Origin: CAYNNP01 sp964398215
GTDB taxonomy: Bacteria; Planctomycetota; Planctomycetia; Pirellulales; Pirellulaceae
Assembly (NCBI GenBank): GCA_964398215.1
Contig: CAYNNP010000273.1
Location: 1 to 8,148 of the forward strand
Direction of reading: 5' to 3'
Length of the DNA: 8,148 nt
Below are positions 1 through 5,692 of this stretch, piece after piece (the first letter of the stretch is position 1; each line of letters starts with the position of its first letter). The position numbers were made by a program, and so were the translations under genes. The notes beneath the pieces are model-generated. The model did no database searches. It was not told where the DNA came from and saw only the letters and a list, made by a program, of their open reading frames with translations.

Positions 1-116
1 CTGATCCAGTAATCGACAAATGGACCATAAAGCGAATCCAGTCGCTTCCATGAGTGATCATCGTTGTTGACCAACCCTTCGAGAAGACTCAGCGAGGTTA
101 GTCGGGATTGGTCCAT
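1..116 (-). CDS. ECF-type RNA polymerase sigma factor, N-terminal fragment (cut by window edge)
   Basis: Reading the minus strand from ATG at 116 gives 38 codons open to the left edge. The peptide begins MDQSRLTSLSLLEGL and continues with NNDDHSWKRLDSLYGPFVDY. The TSLSLL stretch, an acidic D-x-x-W spacing and an LYGP-[FL]-V-x-x-W end match the start of sigma region 2 in the ECF sigma factors that planctomycetes carry in large numbers; this match is from memory of the family. Such proteins direct RNA polymerase to specific promoters. The reading frame is open further upstream, but ATG 116 puts the start at the usual distance from the TSLSLL motif. No Shine-Dalgarno sequence is visible, which is common in this phylum. 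Regions 2.4 and 4, the regulator and the target promoters lie outside the window, so the subgroup cannot be named. Confidence 0.75.
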   Translation of the reverse strand, partial: MDQSRLTSLSLLEGLVNNDDHSWKRLDSLYGPFVDYWI

Positions 117-861
117 CTGGTTTTGTTCGCGTAGAAAAATTCGGAAGGTGAACGAAAATAGTGCGACGTACAAACGTGCACCTATGCTACCGGTTAAACG
201 CAGGCACGAGATCGGGTTAAATTAAACGCTAAATCAGCATCGTAATCAAAGCAATATCATACCTAGGCTACACGCAGTCTTTGCCTTAAGACAACGATCG
301 GTATACTGATTGACACGTGGACAAATTTGCATATCGGCAGCCGAAGGTGACTTCACGCAGGCCACAATAGTTTGGTTCTATCGAATTGTTAGCGGCGCAG
401 AGCGAGCATCTGCTTGATTGGGAAAGAACGGTTGCCAACATACGCACAAACGCGAAACCACGTTTTGGGACGCCTCCAAGAAATCGCACTTGGCGCACCA
501 ATACTCGTTCCGCCACAGAAAAATTTCAGATACTGTGCGAAGCAGAGAACTGAATGGGCTTGGCACGCGATCGCCGCCGAAATACAAGCCAGCAAGACCG
601 CTCTTCCTCTGAATTGCTGAATCGAATGAGCGAGCAGTTCGAGTTATGCATCTGCGGACAATGTGATGTCCGCCGAATGAAAGAACAGGAGACGAGTGGT
701 GGCACGGCTTGCTGCTCATGAAGCTAGCTGGCAAGTAATTCCATGCTACCGCGCCTCGAAACGGTCTAAATCGATTGCGTCGCAGCATGAGGCGCGACGC
801 ATATCCATGATACGTATTGAGTTTTCAAGCCAGCATGATGCATTCGCTAGCAGGCACCGGA
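117..861. other. Gene-poor spacer of about 745 bp
   Basis: No convincing gene is visible between the sigma factor start and the lipoprotein stop. Several ORFs of 60-150 codons overlap each other on both strands (for example minus 378-788 and plus 414-620). They lack ribosome-binding sites, signal peptides and recognisable motifs, and are rich in Cys, Trp, Arg and Ser in a way typical of chance frames. The only structures I see are a perfect 7-bp stem with a 6-nt loop at 654-673 and a pair of loosely similar 34-35-nt segments at 380-413 and 621-655. The promoter of the sigma factor should lie in the left part, but no clear -35/-10 pair stands out. Confidence 0.5.
654..673. repeat. Short perfect inverted repeat (7-bp stem, 6-nt loop)
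   Basis: GCGGACA at 654-660 is followed by the loop ATGTGA and its exact complement TGTCCGC at 667-673. No T-run follows on either strand, so it is not a typical intrinsic terminator. It sits in a gene-poor spacer about 190 bp downstream of the lipoprotein stop on the minus strand. It could be a protein-binding site, part of a decayed repeat, or chance. Confidence 0.4.
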
Positions 862-1047
862 TCAAGGACCATCTTCTTCCATGTCTTTGTCTTGTTCAGC
901 AGCTTCCGCTGCCATTTTATCTTTGTACTCGGCCACAGCTTCCGCGCCAGCAGATTCCTTTATCGACTTGTTCTCCGCCTTTCCGCAACCAACCATGCCT
1001 CCGGCTCCAAAAAACAAAACGGCCAGGCTCAAAGCAAATTTCTTCAT
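862..1047 (-). CDS. Small predicted lipoprotein (61 aa), function unknown
   Basis: The start ATG at 1047 gives MKKFALSLAVLFFGAGG and then MVGC, a lipobox-like site with the lipidated cysteine at residue 21. The -3 residue is Met instead of the usual Leu, so the lipobox is slightly off consensus. The signal has two lysines and a hydrophobic core (residues 4-20). The mature part is only 41 residues, almost all Lys, Glu, Asp and Ala with no further Cys, and probably forms a charged helix ending in an acidic tail (DKDMEEDGP). An upstream in-frame ATG at 1116 would add 23 residues ahead of the signal and is unlikely. GAGAA lies about 5 nt before the chosen ATG as a weak ribosome-binding site. It follows the DUF1559 gene on the same strand, but a strong terminator separates them. 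Short lipoproteins next to DUF1559 genes are frequent in planctomycetes; no function can be inferred. Confidence 0.75.
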   Translation of the reverse strand: MKKFALSLAVLFFGAGGMVGCGKAENKSIKESAGAEAVAEYKDKMAAEAAEQDKDMEEDGP

Positions 1048-1113
1048 TACAGTTCTCAATGAAAGTTTGTGTATCGAAAGTCCAACGGAGGAATTTCGTA
1101 TTAACTGATGATA

Positions 1114-1154
1114 CAAAAAAACGCCACCGGCAACAGGTGTTGTCCGGTGGCGTT
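1114..1154 (-). terminator. Strong Rho-independent terminator after the DUF1559 gene
   Basis: A perfect 11-bp stem pairs AACGCCACCGG (1120-1130) with CCGGTGGCGTT (1144-1154). It is extended inward by CAAC/GTTG with one bulged base and an AGGT loop. On the minus strand the stem is followed at once by seven T residues (A-run 1115-1121 on plus). It starts 21 bp past the DUF1559 stop. On the plus strand no T-run follows, so it acts in one direction only. Confidence 0.93.
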
Positions 1155-1175
1155 AGCTGAAATAAGTAAACTGAT

Positions 1176-2414
1176 TTACTGGTTCAGTTGCTCTTCGATC
1201 GTTTCTTTAACGGCGCGAGTTCCAAGAGCTCCCCACAATCCGTAAGGGCTAATCGAACCAGGAGCACGCGGTCCAGCACCGCCAGCCCAAACATTACCAA
1301 TGTTCGCATCACCAGCCTCAACGGAGTCTGTCATGAAGATAACGGCACCGTCACCCATCAAGACGTGGCAACCACCTTGGTGTTGGCTGGACATGGTCGC
1401 ATTGAGCGTAATGTCCTCGAAGTTTGAAGGACCACACAGTTCGGCGTTCGGTGGCAGAATGGTCATCGTTCCGGACATGACCGTTCTTGCACTTGCCCAC
1501 TGGTATCCACGCGACTCGCTTTCACGCGATGCGGCTTGTGCCCAGAACCGAGGACGCTCAGGATCTAACCAATTGCGACAGGCCAAAACATTGTCTCGCA
1601 TTTGAATTGTCGAGTTATTGTTATTTCCCAGGTCGTTGGTTGGGAGACTTGAGCGACGGTCTCTGTCGCCCAGGTAAGTAATCATTTCACCCATTGCGAT
1701 CGTGTTGGACAATCCATCAAGTACGTCGCGGAAACGAGTTTGACGATACTGTCTAAAGAAACCTCGTTGGGCAGCACGAGCTTCGCTGGCAACCTCTATG
1801 TTGTTGTCATCAGCAGTGTTGTTCACCAATGTACCACTGAACCAAGTCGAGTCGCCAAGGCATGCTCCATAGTTGGTTCGACCGAGAGAAGGCAAACCAG
1901 TACCAGGGTCACTTGGGCATCGGAAAGTTGGAACTTCAGTAGCCCATGGCTCAAAGTCGATAGCGTCAGGAACTGGACCCATCGCTGGGAAATCAATAAC
2001 TCCATCCCCATTAAAGTCATTCGGGTTGGAAATTGTCTCCCAAAGCGCCTGTTGCTCACAGAATGGTGTGATGCCAACCAAAACACTCAATTGAAGGTTG
2101 TTCATTTGAGTAACATTCCCAGTAGCAGCACCGTTTGGACTAAAGATACCTCTCCAACGGTTAAAAATCCGCTCTGGGAACTCGGGGTTCGAAACCCCAA
2201 AAGTACCGCCACCCTGTACGGGCAGTCGTTTGTATGTTGAGTGGTAGTTGTGAATCGCCAAGCCGATTTGCTTGAAATTATTGCTACAGCTCATTCGGCG
2301 TGCCGCTTCGCGTGCTGCCTGAACAGCTGGCAAAAGCAAACCAACCAAAATACCAATGATCGCGATCACGACCAACAACTCCACAAGCGTGAAGCCTTTA
2401 CGTCTTAACTTCAT
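1176..2414 (-). CDS. DUF1559 family protein with type IV pilin-like N-terminus (412 aa)
   Basis: The protein begins MKLRRKGFTLVELLVVIAI, a prepilin-type leader. Cleavage would fall between Gly7 and Phe8, with Glu at +5 of the mature protein, followed by a hydrophobic helix to about residue 30. Next comes the LLPAVQAAREAARRMSCSNN block and KQIGLAIHNYH, both hallmarks of planctomycete DUF1559 (SBP_bac_10) proteins. Near the C-terminus H345 and D355-G356 form the H-x9-DG motif (SSQHQGG to MGDG). These proteins are expected at the inner membrane or in a pseudopilus-like structure; their role is unknown despite many copies per planctomycete genome. Length is normal for the family. The ATG at 2414 has AGGGTG 10 nt upstream. 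A strong terminator follows the stop. Between the N-terminal and C-terminal blocks the sequence is variable and Asn-rich, as is usual. Confidence 0.95.
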   Translation of the reverse strand: MKLRRKGFTLVELLVVIAIIGILVGLLLPAVQAAREAARRMSCSNNFKQIGLAIHNYHSTYKRLPVQGGGTFGVSNPEFPERIFNRWRGIFSPNGAATGNVTQMNNLQLSVLVGITPFCEQQALWETISNPNDFNGDGVIDFPAMGPVPDAIDFEPWATEVPTFRCPSDPGTGLPSLGRTNYGACLGDSTWFSGTLVNNTADDNNIEVASEARAAQRGFFRQYRQTRFRDVLDGLSNTIAMGEMITYLGDRDRRSSLPTNDLGNNNNSTIQMRDNVLACRNWLDPERPRFWAQAASRESESRGYQWASARTVMSGTMTILPPNAELCGPSNFEDITLNATMSSQHQGGCHVLMGDGAVIFMTDSVEAGDANIGNVWAGGAGPRAPGSISPYGLWGALGTRAVKETIEEQLNQ

Positions 2415-2900
2415 AGTTTTAAATCACCCTAGAAAATAGAAAATGAAAACAAGAGAACTGGATTTTCTTAAATATCGGAATGGAACCAGTTCCCGCCAAT
2501 AGCATTAGTTTACCGGTTCGTCAGTGTTTTTAGAATGACAATGACGGTCTTTCCATGCGTTTTTGGCGTGTTTTTTGCACCATAGATCCCGTTTTTCTGG
2601 ATATAAGGCAGGAAAAAGGACGAAAGTATCCGGTTCTTGCCACCCAGTAAATCAGGCGATTTGGGCGCCACCGACAACTGAGCATGTGTTCAGAGCTGGT
2701 GTCGCGACGTTCTGACGTGGCAATACCCCCTCTGCCGAGTGTTTCGGATGCACCGCAAAGGGCCCGTCATCCCCTTTCTGGTAACCCGACGCCTGAGGAA
2801 CGTGAATCCCTCGCTCACGCGCTGTCAACGTTGATAAATTGGACGAACGGGTTGATGTTCAATTCAACACATAACGTTACTGACAAAGAGGGTTCGTGCT
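2415..2900. other. Divergent spacer with promoter candidate and phased T-tracts
   Basis: This 486-bp gap separates the DUF1559 start (minus) from the secreted protein start (plus). Next to DUF1559 it is AT-rich and holds a promoter candidate (2471-2499). At 2527-2617 there are regularly spaced T5-T6 tracts. The right half (about 2640-2880) is more GC-rich and holds no supported gene. An ORF at 2684-2956 overlaps the secreted protein in another frame and has no ribosome-binding site or motif. Confidence 0.6.
2471..2499 (-). promoter_or_regulatory. Candidate sigma-70-type promoter of the DUF1559 gene, with a palindrome in its spacer
   Basis: On the minus strand TTGGCG (2494-2499) and GATATT (2471-2476) are 17 bp apart, each matching four of six consensus positions. 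Transcription would start near 2464, about 50 nt before the ATG. The spacer contains GGAACCAGTTCC (plus 2482-2493), an inverted repeat with 5-bp arms, and GAACTGG recurs at 2455-2461 close to the predicted start. The position would suit a repressor. The hexamers are weak and the assignment is inference. Confidence 0.3.
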
Positions 2901-3440
2901 ATGAAAACCATTCTCGTCGTGCTGGTGATGCTATTTGCGTCCACCGTTTTTGCTGAGGAACGGCCGAAAGATTTGAAGGGCATCGAAGCAGCGTTGAAAT
3001 CTTCGCCGGACAACCCAATGTTGCACTACGGAAAATGCCAGTATCTTTTCAAAGATGGAAAGGAGCAAGAAGCCATCGACCATGCATCGGTCACAATGTC
3101 AAAGTTCATTCTTGCCAAGAAAGATCTTGCCTGGATCAAAATCGGCTCCATCAAAACGAAGGATCATCGCATCGATGTGCATTTTAACATGGGGCCAAGA
3201 GAAAGGGTAAAGCCGAAGAGTGGTATCGTGCGACCGTACAGTTTTCGTGTTTGGACTCTGGGTGATAAACCAGATCTTGTTCAGATCATCGACTTTGAAC
3301 ATGGCTATTCCAACGGAAAGGTAGTCACCGCCGCGATCGGGGAAACAACCCATCGTGGGCACTCAAATTACGGAATCGTCGATCCCAAAAGCGACTTCGC
3401 GACCGTAAAGAAAAAGGTCCTAGAAGTCCTTGCTCGGTAG
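2901..3440 (+). CDS. Secreted protein of unknown function with a TPR-like N-terminal segment (179 aa)
   Basis: ATG 2901 is preceded by GAGGG 8 nt upstream, a good ribosome-binding site. The first 18 residues form a signal peptide ending VFA before EE, a standard signal peptidase I site, so the mature protein is exported. Residues about 24-66 (LKGIEAALKSSPDNPMLHYG, then a KDGKEQEAIDHA helix) have the spacing of one to one and a half TPR-like helices. The rest looks beta-rich, with SFRVWTLGDKPDLVQIIDFE at about 114-133 and a Gly-Asn-rich turn, and ends in a basic helix KKKVLEVLAR. There are no catalytic motifs and only one Cys in the mature part. It stands alone on the plus strand and converges with the zinc-ribbon gene. 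I do not recognise the family. The gene is supported by signal peptide, ribosome-binding site and sensible composition. Confidence 0.8.
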   Translation: MKTILVVLVMLFASTVFAEERPKDLKGIEAALKSSPDNPMLHYGKCQYLFKDGKEQEAIDHASVTMSKFILAKKDLAWIKIGSIKTKDHRIDVHFNMGPRERVKPKSGIVRPYSFRVWTLGDKPDLVQIIDFEHGYSNGKVVTAAIGETTHRGHSNYGIVDPKSDFATVKKKVLEVLAR

Positions 3441-3481
3441 AACGTCACTCTGATTGAATTTGGATTGGCGCGGCCAGCATT

Positions 3482-3667
3482 CTATCCAGGTCCGCCTTCG
3501 CAACAGGTTTCGCAGATGGTGTGACATCGCGAACACTGGAGCTTGGCGCGGACTTCTACTAAACGCCCGTTGCAAACGGGGCACGCTGGCATTGTGGAGC
3601 AAGTCGTTGGTTGTTTGTCGCGGTGGTTACCCACGTCAACCGACGCATTGGTTGGCTGTTTTTCCAT
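3482..3667 (-). CDS. Small zinc-ribbon protein (61 aa)
   Basis: After a polar N-terminal tail of about 26 residues come the paired cysteine knuckles CPVC (29-32) and CSRC (45-48), then CETCC (52-56) followed by EGG. The order CPVCNGRLVEVRAKLQCSRC matches short zinc-ribbon proteins common in planctomycetes; family recall, not searched. The knuckles should bind one zinc ion, and the extra Cys pair may bind a second metal or be redox active. ATG 3667 has AAAGGA 9 nt upstream, which decides the start over the internal Met26. There is no signal peptide, so it is cytoplasmic. It lies 76 bp downstream of the cytochrome gene on the same strand and may be co-transcribed. The role could be nucleic-acid binding, protein interaction or metal handling; the sequence does not decide. 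Confidence 0.82.
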   Translation of the reverse strand: MEKQPTNASVDVGNHRDKQPTTCSTMPACPVCNGRLVEVRAKLQCSRCHTICETCCEGGPG

Positions 3668-3743
3668 GTTGTGGATTCCTTTCTCAATACGATTAACAAG
3701 CTGTTTGTTTGTTGCTCTACTGTTAGCACGAATGGATTTCGTT

Positions 3744-4241
3744 TTAGGGTTTGAGGATATGGCGGCCTTTCTCGAACTGACGATGGCAGGCGTTGCAATT
3801 TTCTAGCATTGATTTGTACGCCGCGGTGGCTTGGGCGAATTGCTTTGCGCCGGCGGCCTTGTATAGTTTCGCGCCATCTTCTCGCGACTTGACCGAGTGG
3901 TTATTCCAGTCATCTGCGTTCTCCTTGGGAGCTCGGGCAAAAAGCAGGTTGCAGCTTTCGGCCAAGATCAGCGAATCAGACTTGATTGCTTTCCAACCAG
4001 CTTTGTCCTTTGGTTCTGCTGCCATCGAAACCTTTAGCCGTTTGTAGGTCGGCTGGAAAACGTATTCCATGAATTCATGCATGCTGTCTTCGACAATCAT
4101 GGCATGGTTTTCGGCCGCAGTGTGCTCCTGTTTTTCTTGAGCGTCGGAGGATGCGGTCACCAAGATACTGATGGCCAAGAATGCAAACAGCAGAGTCAAA
4201 ACCGACAGACGATTGATCTTAGAACTTAAACGGGCAAGCAT
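3744..4241 (-). CDS. Cytochrome c'/c556-like monohaem protein, exported (165 aa)
   Basis: The protein has a basic N-terminus, a hydrophobic segment at about residues 11-30, then ASSDAQ, so it is exported or membrane-anchored on the periplasmic side. A single haem-c motif CNACH lies at 149-153, followed by RQFEKGRHILKP. A lone CxxCH close to the C-terminus of an all-helical protein of about 130 mature residues is the layout of the cytochrome c'/c556 four-helix bundle. The HEFMEYVFQPTYKRLK segment (55-70) is the likely first helix, and a Met or Lys there could be the distal side of the haem. The frame runs open for 133 codons further upstream, but ATG 4241 is chosen because GGAG lies 8 nt before it and the signal follows directly. 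Role: electron transfer or small-ligand binding; partner unknown. The zinc-ribbon gene follows on the same strand. Confidence 0.88.
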   Translation of the reverse strand: MLARLSSKINRLSVLTLLFAFLAISILVTASSDAQEKQEHTAAENHAMIVEDSMHEFMEYVFQPTYKRLKVSMAAEPKDKAGWKAIKSDSLILAESCNLLFARAPKENADDWNNHSVKSREDGAKLYKAAGAKQFAQATAAYKSMLENCNACHRQFEKGRHILKP

Positions 4242-4277
4242 GATTCGGGCTCCAGTTGGGAAAAGGTTCAAGGACAA

Positions 4278-4307
4278 AGAATAGCATTTCGCCGCCCGAA
4301 TTGGCAG
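4278..4307 (-). promoter_or_regulatory. Candidate promoter of the cytochrome gene
   Basis: On the minus strand an extended -10, TGC followed by TATTCT (hexamer at 4278-4283), lies 18 bp from CTGCCA (4302-4307), which matches four of six -35 positions. Transcription would start near 4271, about 30 nt before the ATG. The assignment is weak and rests on position and the TG extension. Confidence 0.3.
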
Positions 4308-4315
4308 TAGTTGGT

Positions 4316-4337
4316 TTTGGCAACTTGTCATGCCAAA
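4316..4337. promoter_or_regulatory. Perfect 7-bp palindrome, possible operator of the cytochrome gene
   Basis: TTTGGCA (4316-4322) and TGCCAAA (4331-4337) are exact complements around an 8-nt spacer. The centre lies about 55 bp upstream of the predicted transcription start, just beyond the candidate -35. That position and the spacing are typical for a LysR-type or similar dimeric activator. No regulator gene is present in the window. Confidence 0.4.
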
Positions 4338-4443
4338 CCGGCTGCGCGGGAAGAGTCTAATGTTGGCACCACTTGTAGCCCATGACGAACGAGAGAGCGG
4401 GTGACCGCGTTCCTTTGTGGTCTGGCGGATTGAAAGTGTCTTG

Positions 4444-4470
4444 ACCACGAATACACGACGCACACGAAAG
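4444..4470. repeat. Three tandem 9-bp units with ACACGA core
   Basis: The units are ACCACGAAT, ACACGACGC and ACACGAAAG, directly adjacent, period 9. Similar strings (ACCACGAA, ACACGAAAG) recur between genes in many planctomycete and other environmental genomes by my recollection; this was not searched. No role is known to me. The unit length of 9 bp is a multiple of three, so a frame can read through it. Confidence 0.65.
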
Positions 4471-4677
4471 AAAGAATCAACGAGAACTTGAAAAAGTGAT
4501 TTGCCCTGCGAGCGAAGTATCTTTAATTGTGCCCGGCAATCTCTGGCTATACAATCTCCCGATCCGCGGCGGGACAACACATTGCATTCGTGTTCGTTCA
4601 CGAAATTGAAGTGTGTTTCCTGACTGTTCTTCTTCCGCAATTTGCTTCGCTATAGAAATCCAGCAACGAGAAAAGCA

Positions 4678-5481
4678 ATGCGAATAAAAGTTCTTGAAAA
4701 TACTTCTGAACAACTCGTCGTTCGGATGGTGCCAACCGCTAAATTTTTTGTCATCGCCTGTGGGGTGCTGTTTCTTCTAGGTGGACCATTGGTCTTTTGG
4801 ATATTGGGGTACACCACAGAATTGAAAATTAGCGCCAATGAACTTCAAATCAAGCGAGCCTTGCTGGGAAGATACGCTGTGAACGAGCGCAGGATACCGC
4901 TTGAAGATATTCGCGCGATCGATACACAGGTTTACGCTTCGATGGGCAAGACTTTGGACCTCACGATTCATACGGATTCGGCCAAGATTCGTGTTCCCTT
5001 TGAAAATCTTGATGGTGACGCGAAGATCGCGTTAGCGTCTCGGTTGAAGAGTGCTGTCGCCCTGGGCAACGACTATTCAGAGTCTGCAGGGTCGGGACTG
5101 GCGCTCACGATGCTTTTTGTCGGATTGGGCATGATCTTGATTGGGTTGTATATGCTGTCAATTCTTCAGACTTCCACCATCGTTGGATCGCGCAAGGAAG
5201 GGTTGCTGAAAGTAAGAATTTCGCGTTGGCTGATTCCGTTCAGCCGAGAGTCCAGTATTGAGCTATCAAAGTTCGAGAGCGTCGAATACACCGAAAGGTC
5301 GTTGGACGGTGCGTCAAGCAATTCTGTTTTCGTGCAAACAACAACAGGAGAAACACTACCGCTCGCCGCTGGCGCTATGTTTACCGACGATTCAACGCGC
5401 AAAATCGATGCGATCATCAGTCGCTGGGTACACGCCGCAAATCGGCCCGCAAGAAAAAGTAAACGTAAACGAAAACGCTAG
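4678..5481 (+). CDS. Membrane protein with two TM plus PH-like units (267 aa), function unknown
   Basis: A hydrophobic helix at about residues 22-44 (FFVIACGVLFLLGGPLVFWI) is followed by a beta-rich segment (about 47-128) with ELQIKRALLG, RRIPLEDIRAI and KTLDLTIHTD. A second helix at about 139-163 (LALTMLFVGLGMILIGLYML) is followed by another beta-rich segment (about 166-253) with LLKVRISRWLIPF, SSIELSKFESVEY and VFVQTTTGETLPL. The two halves have the same order of elements, which suggests an internal duplication of a TM helix plus a bacterial PH-like (YdbS/YdbT-type) domain. The end is strongly basic (RKSKRKRKR). An upstream TTG at 4642 is in frame, but ATG 4678 has GAG 7 nt before it and starts the natural protein. 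It is divergent from the cytochrome gene. The fold is inference from the pattern. Confidence 0.78.
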   Translation: MRIKVLENTSEQLVVRMVPTAKFFVIACGVLFLLGGPLVFWILGYTTELKISANELQIKRALLGRYAVNERRIPLEDIRAIDTQVYASMGKTLDLTIHTDSAKIRVPFENLDGDAKIALASRLKSAVALGNDYSESAGSGLALTMLFVGLGMILIGLYMLSILQTSTIVGSRKEGLLKVRISRWLIPFSRESSIELSKFESVEYTERSLDGASSNSVFVQTTTGETLPLAAGAMFTDDSTRKIDAIISRWVHAANRPARKSKRKRKR

Positions 5482-5531
5482 TGCTTCGTAGGCCGTATCC
5501 AGCAAACCTTGTGTGCCGAAATTCGTTTTTG

Positions 5532-5607
5532 TGAGCCGCTGGCGCTAGCCACGGGCCTCGAAGGTTGCGTTGTCACTGCAAGGCCCGCGGCTAGCGCCGT
5601 CGGCTCA
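5532..5607. repeat. GC-rich imperfect inverted repeat, unit 1 (27-bp arms)
   Basis: The left arm 5532-5558 (core GGCGCTAGCCACGGGCCT) pairs with the right arm 5581-5607 (core AGGCCCGCGGCTAGCGCC) at 24 of 27 positions, with one further G-T wobble, around a 22-nt loop. It starts about 50 bp after the stop of the membrane protein and could limit read-through, but no T-run follows. The arms resemble GCTAGCC-containing intergenic repeats I associate with Rhodopirellula genomes; not verified. Confidence 0.8.
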
Positions 5608-5643
5608 TTTGCGCTATCGCCCATCGGCTCACTTGCGCTGTCG
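5601..5643. repeat. Imperfect direct repeat, 2 x 19 bp, period 24
   Basis: CGGCTCATTTGCGCTATCG (5601-5619) and CGGCTCACTTGCGCTGTCG (5625-5643) differ at two positions. The first copy overlaps the right arm of inverted-repeat unit 1, so this looks like duplication of the repeat's flank. Confidence 0.75.
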
Positions 5644-5692
5644 GCGCCGAGTTGGATGAACTGAGCGGCGCGATCATGCAGGAGGTGCACTC

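Larger units (their letters stand above)
4242..4677. other. Divergent spacer between cytochrome and membrane-protein genes
   Basis: The 436-bp gap holds a promoter candidate and palindrome close to the cytochrome start and a 9-bp tandem repeat at 4444-4470. The minus frame is open throughout (4242-4640), but it has no ribosome-binding site of its own, reads through the tandem repeat and shows no protein character, so it is not taken as coding. GCGGGTGACC (4398-4407) next to the tandem repeat may be part of the same repetitive element. Confidence 0.55.

Noticed and set aside
378..788. 136-codon minus-strand ORF starting at ATG 788
   Set aside because: No ribosome-binding site, odd composition (many Cys, Trp, Arg, Ser), no motif, and overlapping ORFs of similar quality on the other strand.
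696..1160. 154-codon plus-strand ORF
   Set aside because: It runs antisense through the lipoprotein gene and the terminator hairpin and has no protein character.
2684..2956. 90-codon plus-strand ORF upstream of the secreted protein
   Set aside because: It overlaps the start of the secreted protein in another frame and has no ribosome-binding site or recognisable domain.
4317..4332. Sigma-54-like box (minus TGGCATG then TTGC)
   Set aside because: The GG to GC distance is one base too long for a -24/-12 promoter, and the bases are fully explained by the palindrome.
4242..4640. 133-codon N-terminal extension of the cytochrome gene
   Set aside because: The signal sequence and a GGAG ribosome-binding site both mark ATG 4241; the extension reads through a tandem repeat and would bury the signal peptide.
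5532..5607. Inverted repeat as a Rho-independent terminator
   Set aside because: No T-run follows the stem on either strand; kept as a repeat only.
5478..5690. 70-codon minus-strand ORF over the inverted repeat
   Set aside because: Its codons are the repeat arms themselves, giving low-complexity Ala/Ser/Glu text; no ribosome-binding site.
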